The translations under genes and the position numbers were made by a program. Below the pieces are notes generated by a model, which saw only the letters and a program-made list of their open reading frames with translations, did not search any database and had not been told where the DNA came from. Positions 12,742-24,700 of a stretch of 64,000 nucleotides of DNA are shown one piece after another (position 1 is the first letter of the stretch; each line of letters opens with the position of its first letter). The DNA is from Bombyx mori (taxonomy: Eukaryota > Arthropoda > Insecta > Lepidoptera > Bombycidae). Where the stretch lies: the NCBI RefSeq assembly GCF_030269925.1, contig NC_085131.1:758001-822000 (forward strand), written 5' to 3'.

Positions 12742-15700
12742 TTAGCAGGCCCGGTGAAGGTTCAGCGTCTGAATGGTCTTGGCGAGGTGCGTCTCCACGT
12801 TGAGTCTCCCGCGGACTCCCAGGTCGAAGACGGCGGCCAGCAGCGCGGCGGCGTACTCCTGCATGCCCACCACCAGCTCCGGGAGCTTCTCCAGGGCAGA
12901 CTGCGCTATTTCCGCTTGGTCACATTCCAGACACTCCATTATTGCTTCGAAGGCTGAAATTAAAATGGACGTTTGATTTCAACTCTTTGGCGGACACGAC
13001 ATTTGTTCTGAAGCACAGAACAGTATCGTGTGGTACGGCGACGCTACGCACCCGGGGCGGGGTCGGGCGCGGCCGGCAGCAGCCTGGCGAGCAGCGACAG
13101 CGCGGCCAGCCGCAGCGGCGCGTGCGCGTGCGCGGCCAGCGGCGCCACGGCGCGCAGCACGCCCCCCGCGCTCTCCGCGCCGCCCCACCCCCCGCCACGC
13201 CGCGCGCCCCACGCCTCCACCTCCTGCACAACAACACTCTACAGACATTTGTTGCTTCTTGACATATCAATTTTGACTTCTCGAATTAGTTTATGAGTAA
13301 AGGTAGGCAGCGACTTGGCTGTACTCCTGGCATTGCTGATGTCCATGAGCGACGGTAACCATTTACTACCCGGTGGGCCGTATGCTTACAAAGGCAATAA
13401 AAAGTATAATTAGATCTATTTTAGACTCAAATTAGTTGGGTAGTCTAGTTTGAAGCACCGCAATATTTGCAGTGGGGTGTGAGCTGTCTAGCATATAGTG
13501 CGACGGTTACCTGCACCAGCCAGTGCAGCGTGTCGGGCGGGTCGGAGCGGCGCTGCAGCGCGCGCACGGCGTGCGGAGGAGGACTCCAGCTGCCGCTCCC
13601 TCCCTCGCCCTCCGACACGCCGCTCAGGGCGGGGGACGAGCTGTCACAACAAGTACGTTTCATTAATTGAAGTCAAACTTCTTTAGAACCGTTATGATTT
13701 CAAACTCAATGAAACGAAAAAATAAGTCCATAGAAACACAAACACATAAACGTATAGGATTCAGCCGGCGAGAGAATGAGATAGAACACACGTTCTCAGT
13801 GTAGTGTTTTTTTAATACAGCGCCATCTATGAGATTTTTGAAGTTATACTTCTTTAGACGCGTTATGAAAATTTATGAGAGTGAAATTTACCGATGCGCG
13901 CGCACCGTGACACAAAATTAACAGAAATGAAGTTGCCCACTAAATCGCTCATTACAATACGACCGACGTAACTCGGCGGGTCTGAATATAGCCGCAGGTG
14001 AACTTTCTGAAGCATACAGAGAATTACCGAATTTATACGATGTCAAGAAAAGGGATGATGTCCAATATGCGTGTTTGAGGATGTTGTTTAATCGATTTTT
14101 TTTCAAATTGATTAAAACTTAAATAAAAAAATTATAAAAATAAAGTATAACTTCTTACGCGCGTACATAAGTACACGCACCCTTTTTTAATACTAACGTG
14201 TTTATGAAACCTCTTGTAGTGAATTTAAATTTAGGATTATACGTGAAGTTAAAATATCAATTCACAGAGGGCGCTACCTCATACTGTATAACAGATAATT
14301 TACAATTATACCTCATACTATATAACAGATGATTTACAATTATTTACTAATGACAAAATTTTACATATACTTAGACATTTAGGATAATAATTGTATTTGA
14401 ATTTTTTAAGGTTTCACTTCTACCACGTGTGAATGGCACACATGTATTTTTGAATGGCCGGCTGTATGCGGTATGTAGGTGGTGACGTGTGTGTGGGCGG
14501 CGACTCACGCGATGGCGTCGCGGTGCTGGTGCAGCAGCAGGGCGGCGCGCGGCGGGCGGCAGGCCAGGTAGCGGCGCAGCAGGGCGGCCACGCGGTGGCT
14601 CAGCGCGCTCGACCCGCCCTCCGTCTGACGGACCATCTGCACGAAGCACTCCAGGATGCTGTGGATCTCCTCGCTGTAAATTATACGTTACTGCAATCAC
14701 ACTGTTAAAAAAATATGTAGTATATAATTAATATGGGCCCTATATTTACACTGGAGTATCACACAACATGACCTAAGTAATAATAACGTACGAGAAATTG
14801 TGCCTTTATTTATTACCTACAATTAAAATAAATCAAACTATTTATCTGTTTCTTTTTCTAGCTGTTCCTTCCACAGAGAAGTAGGGGATCAGGTTCCCTT
14901 ATTTTTCTCCTTCACTGCGCTCTGTCTTCGGCAACATCATCAGTATTTGCGGTATTGAATTTAAAAAAAAAAAAAAAAACCGTTTCACAGTATGATAAAT
15001 GTGAAAGAAAAAGTTTACAAATAAATTCTGTTTGTCTTTGTTTGAAAACTTTATTTAATTATAGCTTGGAGTTTCTACTCCATGTTCTCATCAACTTTTT
15101 ATTTTTAATTGACTTTATATCTAACAAGGCTGGTATTCAACTAGAGGGGTGTTTGTTAAATAAAAATATTTGTTTTAAAAATAGCAACCCTAATTACACA
15201 GATCATATACCTCACAGCGGGTGCAAATATCTCCGAGTCTGGCAACACTTCGAGTGCGGAGAGTAGGTACTGATGTTGCTTTGCGTGCAGGGCGCCGGCC
15301 CCGCGCAGTAGGGCTCCGGCCAGGGGCAAGGCTCTAGCTCCCGCACCCTCCACGCGCGCCCACATTGAGCGGATGTCGGCCTCCATGCGCCATAGCCTGG
15401 GAACCAACGCAAGTTAGTTTACTGGTGGTAGGACCTCTTTTGTGTCTGCGCGGGTAGGTACCACCACCTCGCCTATTTCTGCCGTGAAGCAGTAATGCGT
15501 TTCGGTTTGAAGGGTGGGGCAGCCGTCGTAAGTATACTTGAGACCTTAGAACTCATAGCTCAAGGTGGGTGGCGCATTTACATTGTAGATGTCTATGGAC
15601 TCTAGTAACCACTTAAGACCAGGTGGGCTGTGGACTCGTCCACCCATCTAAGCAATAAAAAAAAGCTGTTTCACACCTTACAGACAGACCCTCTGGCCTG

Positions 15701-18700
15701 ACTGATTATCTGCCATGTTAGTATAAAACACAGACACTACTAGCATTACTCGTCCCAGTTTGTGATGTTGCGAATGCTCAGTTGTGCGGGGCGCCGCTTT
15801 GAGCCCGGTTTACTACCAACGGCGCATGTGAACGGATTAAGCTCACAGATTAAATTTTATTTCAAGATTTCTAATTTAACTTCTGTAAGTCCGCATGTCT
15901 CTCAGAGACACGAGAGAGCGTTAGTACGGTTATAATACTTCTGCGTGTGTTCCTTGGTGTGCGCGTGGTGCGGCGCGGTGATGGCGGTGAGCAGCGTGTG
16001 CGTGGGCTGGTCCGTGGCGCTGGGCGTGCATCGCGCCGCGCCCGCGCCCGCCCCGCCCCCCAACCCGCCGCCCGGCCCCCGCCCGCCGCGAGACTCCGCG
16101 CGACGCAGCAGCTCGGCTGTCTTCGGAACCTACACTCAATGATTATTAAACATTTCAATGACGTCATAAAAGCATGATTTTCTATCGACAAATACTTATT
16201 TGTAATGGTAAGCCAGTTATTTGATTTTATATTATGTTGTTGAAGGTTGAAACTTGTTTGTTCTTTGTTAAGCCTAACTTTATCATTTGTTTCCCAAATT
16301 AATTATAGAATAAATGAGTAACAGAAAATAATGGACGCACGACGAACCCGCCCTGCCTATTTCTGCCGTGAAGCGGTAATACGTTTCCTTCACCGTGGAA
16401 GTCAATCGTGAACATTTGTTAAGTAAGTATTTGATTAGAAAAATTGGTACCCGCCTGAGATTCGAACACCGGTGCATCGCTCAACACGATTGCACCGGAC
16501 GTCTTATTCTTTAGGCCACGATGACTTCACTACTTTGAAAAAATCCGTTACATAGGTACAGGTTGAGCACCTTGAGATAGAGCATGAGCAGCAGCACTGG
16601 GTGGTGGTGCGCGGCGGCGCGGGCGGCGGCCAGCAGCGCGGGGGGCGTGGCGCAGCAGCGCAGCAGCAGCGGCAGGCGCGCCTCCACGCGCCGGCGCAGC
16701 GCCGCCTCCCCGCCGCCCCGCTCGGCGCGCACCCCCTCGCTGACGATGTAGCCCACCAGCACGCCGACCTGGCGGTGCGTGAGGCGCAGCGCGTCGGGCG
16801 GCTGGTGGTGCTTGGGCGCGGCCTTGTCCCGGCCCTGGCACAGCCGCGGCGAGCTGCACAGCGTCTCCAGCAGGTTCAGCACGGAGCCCGGCGCCCAGTC
16901 CCTGCGCACACACAGTACCACAAACATATACATATCTGAACCTACTCACAACTAAACTATATACTGCACATTATTGTTAATATCGTCTTCTCGCATTAAA
17001 ACTTGCTAAATTTTACAGGAGAGTGTTTTATAGGTTTAACATATTATATTTTTAATATTAATCATCTTTGCAACATTTATTTTTTAGTTTTTACCAGTTA
17101 CACTATCTGTCTTTTAAAGTAAGATAAAATTATGTATTAATTTTGTTAATAGTCAAAATATAGGTAAACTAAAAAAAATAAAACTAAAACTAAACTACGC
17201 TCTTTTGACAGTATTTATGAGAAAAATACTGGTGATACCAAATGATTCCGCATATTAACTCAATTTCGAATATTTTTGGGAATTGTACACTTTTAGATTT
17301 GACTTGTAGCTATTGTTGATATTTTATATACCGAACACCAGCATCTTTTTTGTCTGCAATTCTTCCTCTACATAATGGGAAGAGTTTGCCTTAGCAATAA
17401 GGTCTTTAATTATTGTTTTGGTGATTGAATAGTTAGCGAGGGTCGCAGCGAGTGCAGCCGCATACCCTGGGTGGTCGAGCAGCATGGTGAGGCAGGTGTG
17501 CAGGGTGCGCCAGGAGGCCCGGTGCGCCAACAGCGTCACCAGCAGGGGGCGCCAGCTGCCGCCGACGCTGCCCCCCGCGGCCCCCCCTCCCGCGCGGAAC
17601 ATCAGCTGCATCTGAGTTAAACAATTTACATATATATTTACATAGAAGTCTTTTAATTTGAATTTATCACATGTATAATAATTTTCAATAATATTATCCA
17701 AGCCTCATTGAATGGTTTAATGCCGACGGAGGACGCAGCGGCACGTACGTCAGCCGCTATACCAATATGTGTAGGTTTACCTGCTTATGTGGATCGGGCC
17801 CGAGGGTCTCTTGCTGGAGCTCCGAGAGCCAGTCCAGCAGCAGGCCGCAGCCTCGACCGGAGTTCGAGAACAACGGAGCATCACATTCTATACCGTCTTC
17901 GGGTTTCACCTGAAATTTAATTCTGTTATTAATACTTTGAGGTTAAAATTGGAGTAAATATTTTTGTTTTTCAATAATTGACGAAGTCACAAAAAATAAA
18001 AAAAGAAGTTCAACTTCTGACACGTGTAGAGTTGAAAGAAGTTCAACTTCTGACATGTATACTAAGTTATACGAGGCTTTTTTGTTAAATTCTACCTTAT
18101 TTTCGTAATAGCCTTCCTGGTTTCTCTCCAGTATGAGCGAGATGACGTCGACGACGACTGCGGTGTCCTGGCTCTCGATGATCTTGTTCCCGATCGCTTC
18201 CAGTGTACTCGGAGTGGCGGATTCCAATACTGAATCAAACATTCAATTTGTATATTCTTTAAGCATTATCATTAATAATATCACGACAATAACTGGCGGT
18301 AGTTTTAATTATTTTTACGCACTGTTCATTCCGGATTGTTTGGATTAAACAATTTACATTTGTGTTTAGTTCTTAGTTAGAAGTGTATTTTAATTTGAAA
18401 TTTTACTTAATTACTTAATTTAATTTTAATTTGTTTACTGGTGGTAGGACCTCTTGTGAGTACGAACGGGTAGGTACCACTATCCTGTCTATTTCTGTCG
18501 TGAAGCAGTAACGCGTTTCGGTTTGAAGGGTGGTTAAAAAAAAAACAAAAAACAATTGTTTATATGTTGTCGTTGACGGGCGGGACAGCTGCTGTGCGAC
18601 ACAATTGAGACTTCGACCTCACGTCTCAAGAGTTTGGTTACGTTCATGTCGCGGTGTTCTAGTCTTCGGAAACCTTTGAACCAGTCGAACCGTGGGCTCG

Positions 18701-21700
18701 TTATATATCGAAGTGAAGAAGTACATTACGCGCAACAAGATGTTCCCTGTCTGCCCTGGGCGGCAGGTCGGGCAGCACGGCGGGGTCGGCGCGCACCAGG
18801 CCCCGCAGGATGGTCACCACGGGACCGGAGAGACACTTGCAGTGCGACAGGAGGGACGACGCCAGCTGGAGGACGATCACAATTGTACTCTCGCCTTTAC
18901 ACACAGTTCATACTCGATATGATAATAATATGATAGATAGACGATAGACATGTGTACAAAATATTTTTTTTTTTTCAAAACTTAGGGAATGTTAGAAGTC
19001 TATATAAACACACTCTTTAAGTACCAAATCAGAGATTGATAGTTTACCAGAAAAATGTTTATTGTTGGCCATTAAAATTTATAACCGTTTACCCGATCTT
19101 TTCAAGGATAAAAACAATCGACAATAAAAAAACGATGTAAAGTTTTTTTTAAGGAAATGTTATTATGATATCGGTGAATTTATAAATTATAATAATATTT
19201 AATTGATTAGATCTATTATTTTATGATTTTAATAAGGGATTATGAATGTAATAATTTTTTTTATGACTATAGCTTATGAATATACATATTATAAATAATA
19301 TAAATTAACATGTTAGTAAACTTCAATTAATTCTACATTTATATTATAAAAAACTTTTTATTAAAGTAAGAACATGCTGGAATGTTCAAATTTTATAATA
19401 CCATCATTTATGTACCATGTCTGGCAAATAAATCATTTTAATTGAATTGAATTGAGACCGCCTGTGGAACGACTTTAATTCCTCAATAAGGTTTATGAAT
19501 ATGTAATAATAATTTAAGGTCTATTTCGGTTGAGATAGGATTTTACGAATTTTAATATAGTTAATGGATTCAGAAGGCTGACAGTGTTGGAGTGATCGTC
19601 TGGGTTTCTTATAATAAAGATGCAGATTTTCATGGATAGTTTTTATTCTATCGGCGATACACTTTTTTGTGTCCGTACTCATAGACGACGCAAGAAGAAA
19701 AAGGGCGAGCACACGCACGACGTTGACACATATTTAACGAGTGACAGCTGTCAGTTGGTAATAACATAAAGATGCGTTTATGAATTATACAACTCTAACA
19801 GACAGTGTGGTATGGGGGGAGTATGGGCGGTACCGACATGGGGCCCGGGGCGCAGCGCGCGCAGCAGCGGCGCGGCGAGGTCGGGGCGGCGCGCCAGCGA
19901 CAGCACGCCCGTCGCCGAGCAGCACTGCAGCAGGAATGACGTCACGCACGACGAGTACAGCTTCGGCACGCGGCTGTACTTGTTGTTCGACGTCTCGTTC
20001 GTCACCTCCTGTTCAGTTTAGAACGGAGGGATTGAGTTATTTGTAGTGCCAGGGTCTGCGAGGGGACAGGCCAACCGATCCCTCGCTGAGGGCAGCCGGA
20101 GTGCTGCAGGTAATTCCACACTGAGGATACAATCAATACGTTATTTAGAAAAAAATAATTACAACTGAGACTAAGAAATTATATTTCAAGACGGTTGGCA
20201 TGGGCAGCATGCACTTTGTTGAAGTCTATGACCTTTCGTAACCACTTTACACCAGGTGGACCGTCAGTTCGGCCACCAATACTTATGGGAATATTAACAC
20301 ATTACCAGCGTCTCTACAGCATTGGAAATTTATTGTTTCAAAAATCATTTTTACATCTTATATAGAGCGGACACATCGAACTACTCACGGCGATGAGCTT
20401 GGTGAATGAGGTGTCTACATCTCCCGGGAACACGACCGTCCCGGAGAACACGGCGGCCAGAAGTGTGGGCACCAGCTCCAGCTGTAGCCGGGGGGGCGGG
20501 GCGGCGCTGCCCCACTCCCCCTCCGCCTCCTCGGGCAGTGGCTCCGAGGCGAACAGATTGAAGTCTGAGTGAGGAATTGAATAGTTAGCAGGGCGGGTTC
20601 ACGCGCGTGCTGACATGACGTGTAGGTGTGCACGTGCCTGGCGGGTAGTGCGGCGGCTGCAGGCGGAGCGCGGCGGCGAAGGCGGCCCCCCCGCACGCCC
20701 CGCGCGCCCGCTGCACGCGCAGCAGCTGCGTCATGTAGGCGCGCTCCACGCCCAGCCGCACCACGGCGCCCGCGGGACACGCGTCCAGCGCACCCAGCAG
20801 CGCGCTGCGCACACACACAACTTATTGTATCGTCTTAAATTCATTTAACTAAACGTACATGCAGCAATTCATGGTTTTAATTTCCAAAACGAAATTGTCG
20901 TTTCTTCTTTGCAAAAGAAAGGTAATTATTATGTGGCTGTTTTTATTTTGGGATAAAGGACAGTATATGGCCCACGAGAACAGTGACCGCCCACAGTCAT
21001 TGCCGTGGGCGCTGCCGATCGTTAAATAATTTAGTCGAATCTTAGTTGTTTAGCGGTTACCAAAGAGGTATTATACGTATAGATGATGTTTAATAATACA
21101 CAAAGTGGGTAACCTCATGGCGGAGACTGGCATGCCGAAGGTCTGTATGAAGAGCGCGAGCTTGTGTGCGGGCAGCGAGCGCAGGCCGGCGTCCAGCAGC
21201 GCGGGGCGGGCGGAGCGCACCAGGTGCAGCCGCAGCCAGTCCGGCAGCAGCCCCCCCGCCGCGCCCGCGCCCCCCGCGCCCGCCACCGCCTCCAGCCACG
21301 CGCCCGCCAGCCCGCTGTACATGGCCTGCTCCGTGTCCACTGCCACCGAATCAAACACGCGCATTGCGCTGTCATGCCTTTGTATATCTGATCAAATCAA
21401 TCATAATCAATTTATGGATCATTGATGTAGCTCGAAGGCCTTTTCACACCGCGATAGTAGACCGTCCACCTAACTTATATTTGAATAATATATGTACAAT
21501 TTGTAAAATCGTGAAATGTTTTCAATGAAAAAAAATTGATTACTTTTTAACACCATTGTAATTTGAAACTCTATGACCTGAAAAGCGACAAACGTACATC
21601 GTCAATGTGCAACACGCGGTGTCAGGTAGAGTTCATGTATACACATCACAGTTTTTGTTATATGAGTCGTCTATTATCAAAGGTGGCAATCTGTGCATTT

Positions 21701-24700
21701 GGACAAAAAAATGTTATTGATATGTCAATACAGATTGATTTGAATATAATCGTCTCCTTCAAAGAATACGGTTCAAAACCTGCATTAAATAAAGGTTAAT
21801 AGTTAACCTGTTATTTATCTAAGATGTCGTTCCCAAGAGTTTTGTGACTGCCAATGGAATACAAAGTCAATAATTCCTTTTTCTGATTTACCAATAATTG
21901 TCCAAAAGTCAGATTGCCGGCTTTGATAATAGTCGACTCATATGTTATATATGAGGGTTCTAGTAGCTTTAATGGCGACCGACCTCCGACAGAAGATGGC
22001 ACTTCAAGAAAAAGGGTGTTGTAATACTAATGTGATGCAGTTATAGCGCTCAACAATTTGTGAAACTTATTTTTGAGGAAGTTAAACTTCTTTAAGCGCT
22101 TTGAGAGTAAAATTTAACTCGCGACAGATTTGTTACGACTAGAGAGAAAAGATACAATTTTACGAAGAGCGAAATTGAGAAAATAGCGTCTCGCGGACAA
22201 CTCGACCGTAGACCGTGGAAAGCACAAAGCGAGTTAGGTGGTTTCTCTTATACACAGCATTTAATCTCAAAAATTTGATTTAAGAATGAAAAATGAAGAA
22301 AAACACAATACTGTATACCACAAAAGAAGTTTCACTTCTTGCACATACCGCAAAAGAAGTTTCACTTCTTTCACATATCGCAAAAGAAGTTTCATTTCTT
22401 TCACGTGCACCAAGTTCCACGCGTACCATTTTTTATTGTTATTAATGGCTTTGAAAAGAGATCAAAAACTAAACTATAATCGTGTTCTGACGTAGCAGAT
22501 ATTATCGAGATACCACAACATCACTCACTAGCAGAGGGTCCGTAGCACAAGAGCTTGAGGTGCGCATGCGCTATGACGAGCGGCAAGTCCGTGCGGCGCC
22601 CCGGGGAGAACTGCAGCGAGATCCTATCGCCCCCCGGCCACCCGCCCTCGCCCTCCTCCTCCTCGGGAAAGGTATTGTTGCGGACCTGAGTTAACAGATG
22701 ATTGTCACGTAATTCAATACATATTTTCCTCCTTGCGTCGGTTTCCTCATTACTGAGGGTCGTGGTCATGGCCTTGAAACAGTTTGTTTTTTATAATGCA
22801 CCGCCATCTGTTCCTATCTGCAGCTGAGTGCAGAGCATCGTGCACTGTGGTATCAAGGGCTGCACGAATCTGGTCCGTCCAACGGATCGGGTTCCTGCCT
22901 TTTGGTCGCTTGCCCTCGACCTTTCCAGTGACCACCAATTTCTCCAAGTTCCAATTCAATACATATTTAATACATATAAAAAATGCATCTAAGTGAGTTT
23001 TGAAATGATTACTGCACATATAGATATGTAAAGAGAAAACAGTTAACTACCATATTTTCCTCTGTCGAACGATTTCATTTGTGTATTTAATTTTGTTTTG
23101 TAATCTAAACCCTAAGGTTTCAGTAATTATGGTCGAACTTCGATCATTATAAGAATGCACAGATAATTGAAGTACAAGTGGATACGTTTAAGGCCAGCTT
23201 TACACGACGAACCCCGGGTCCGCCAGGGGGGTGGTCCCCTCACTCTAATCAATGAGCTTGTCACCTTTTGAAGATGATCGTAAAAGAGCGAAGTGAGCGC
23301 CAGCAGCGTCCGATGCTGCTCCGGGTGCGAGGGGCCCGACGCTCCGCCGAGGACGCTGTTCATCACTGTCGACCGCTCCATCAGCACTTGGCAGAGGTCC
23401 TGTAGGTGTGAGGACGTTTGTACTGGCGTAAACTTACAGACGACTCAATGGTCCAGCTGACGTAACAAGGGTCTATAGCAGCGGTCGGGGAACCGGGGTA
23501 AATTACACCAAATGGGGTAAAATGAAATATTTGGGGGTAAAAATGAAACTTTTGTGAGTAAAAAGTATATATTGAAGTGAAACTTCTTTAGAATCGTTGT
23601 GATTTCAAACTCGATGAAACGAAATGAAATGAAACGAAAAAAAAAAAATTTTTTTTCAAAATTATCACGGTGCCTATAATATGAAAGATGCTAAAAAGAA
23701 GCGATTCCGTTTTTTTTTGTTCTTCGCCACGTGGTAATATCAACTTACACAAAAATATTTTGGGGTAATAATTAAAAAAGTTCCCCTACCGCTGGTCTAT
23801 AGACATCACGGCGTGAATGCCGCCACCCATCTTGACACACGAAGTCTCAACTGTATAGTAGGCTGTTCCACCCTATGAACTAATATGCGTGATTGCAGCT
23901 TGTAGCGTGCCCTACACCAGTGAACACTATCATCGCGTCTGCAGCGACACGTACCAGCACGATCTCGGTATGCAGCTTGTGGGGGGTCTTGGCTGCGTAG
24001 CTGGCCAGGAAGTCGATGTAGGCGGCCACGTGCCTCGGGATGCATTCCACCAGGCACGCCGCCCGAATCCTCGCCACCACCTCCTCGCGGACAGACTCCC
24101 AGTGCCGGAGCTCCCACAGCAGCTCCAGCCACTCTCTGTTCCGGACAGATCCACGGTACAGTTAGCTTCTTTTCTACTGACATTGTATTACAGAGGTGTA
24201 AGGAATAGATCAAACTCACTCGGGATTAACTTCGGCGCTAAAATCCATTTCGTTCGTGTCTTCTGAGGATTGACTCAGCACCAACTTCAGGCCCTAGTGC
24301 AAAATGAATGAATGAATGAATGAATGATTTATTTATTTTTTGAATGATATTGAGCTTAATTGTTTGTGACATAGTTTTTATAAATGAAAATTATAGGAGT
24401 GGGTAATATCGGTTTTGCCGCGTATCGAATCGTATCTATATATCGAGGATCAATATCGGATATTGAATCTATATATTTTCTGAATCTATATATTGATGGA
24501 TGCTAGTAGATTTTCCGATTCATTATATTTGAGATTTGAAACGTTACGCTGATATAATATCGTAGTAGATATAGATTTAAGTCAACGTTATACGGTTGGT
24601 TTTCTGATATCAATTTATAATATGATCTTAAAGTAATAAAAAGAACATGAAAATAAAAATATCAAAAAAACTTTCCTTCATGCTTTTACCAGGCTTAGGA

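Noticed and set aside
12942..13296. Several overlapping Arg/Ala/Pro-rich open frames on both strands
   Set aside because: They are shadows of IntS1 exon 34 caused by its very high GC content; only the minus frame with matching splice sites is coding.
16551..16571. Donor CTAT|GTAACG for IntS1 exon 29
   Set aside because: It has a better GT context but would leave the wrong phase for exon 30; CAAG|GTGCTC at 16571 keeps the frame and the similarity to INTS1.
20600..20848. Plus-strand frames over IntS1 exon 22
   Set aside because: GC-driven shadows; the minus frame matches IntS1 (AYMTQLLRVQRARGACGG).
21105..21528. Plus-strand frames of 75-120 codons
   Set aside because: Antisense shadows of IntS1 exon 21.
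22318..22405. CRISPR-like array
   Set aside because: Eukaryotic context, only three units, no unique spacers; it is a tandem palindromic repeat.
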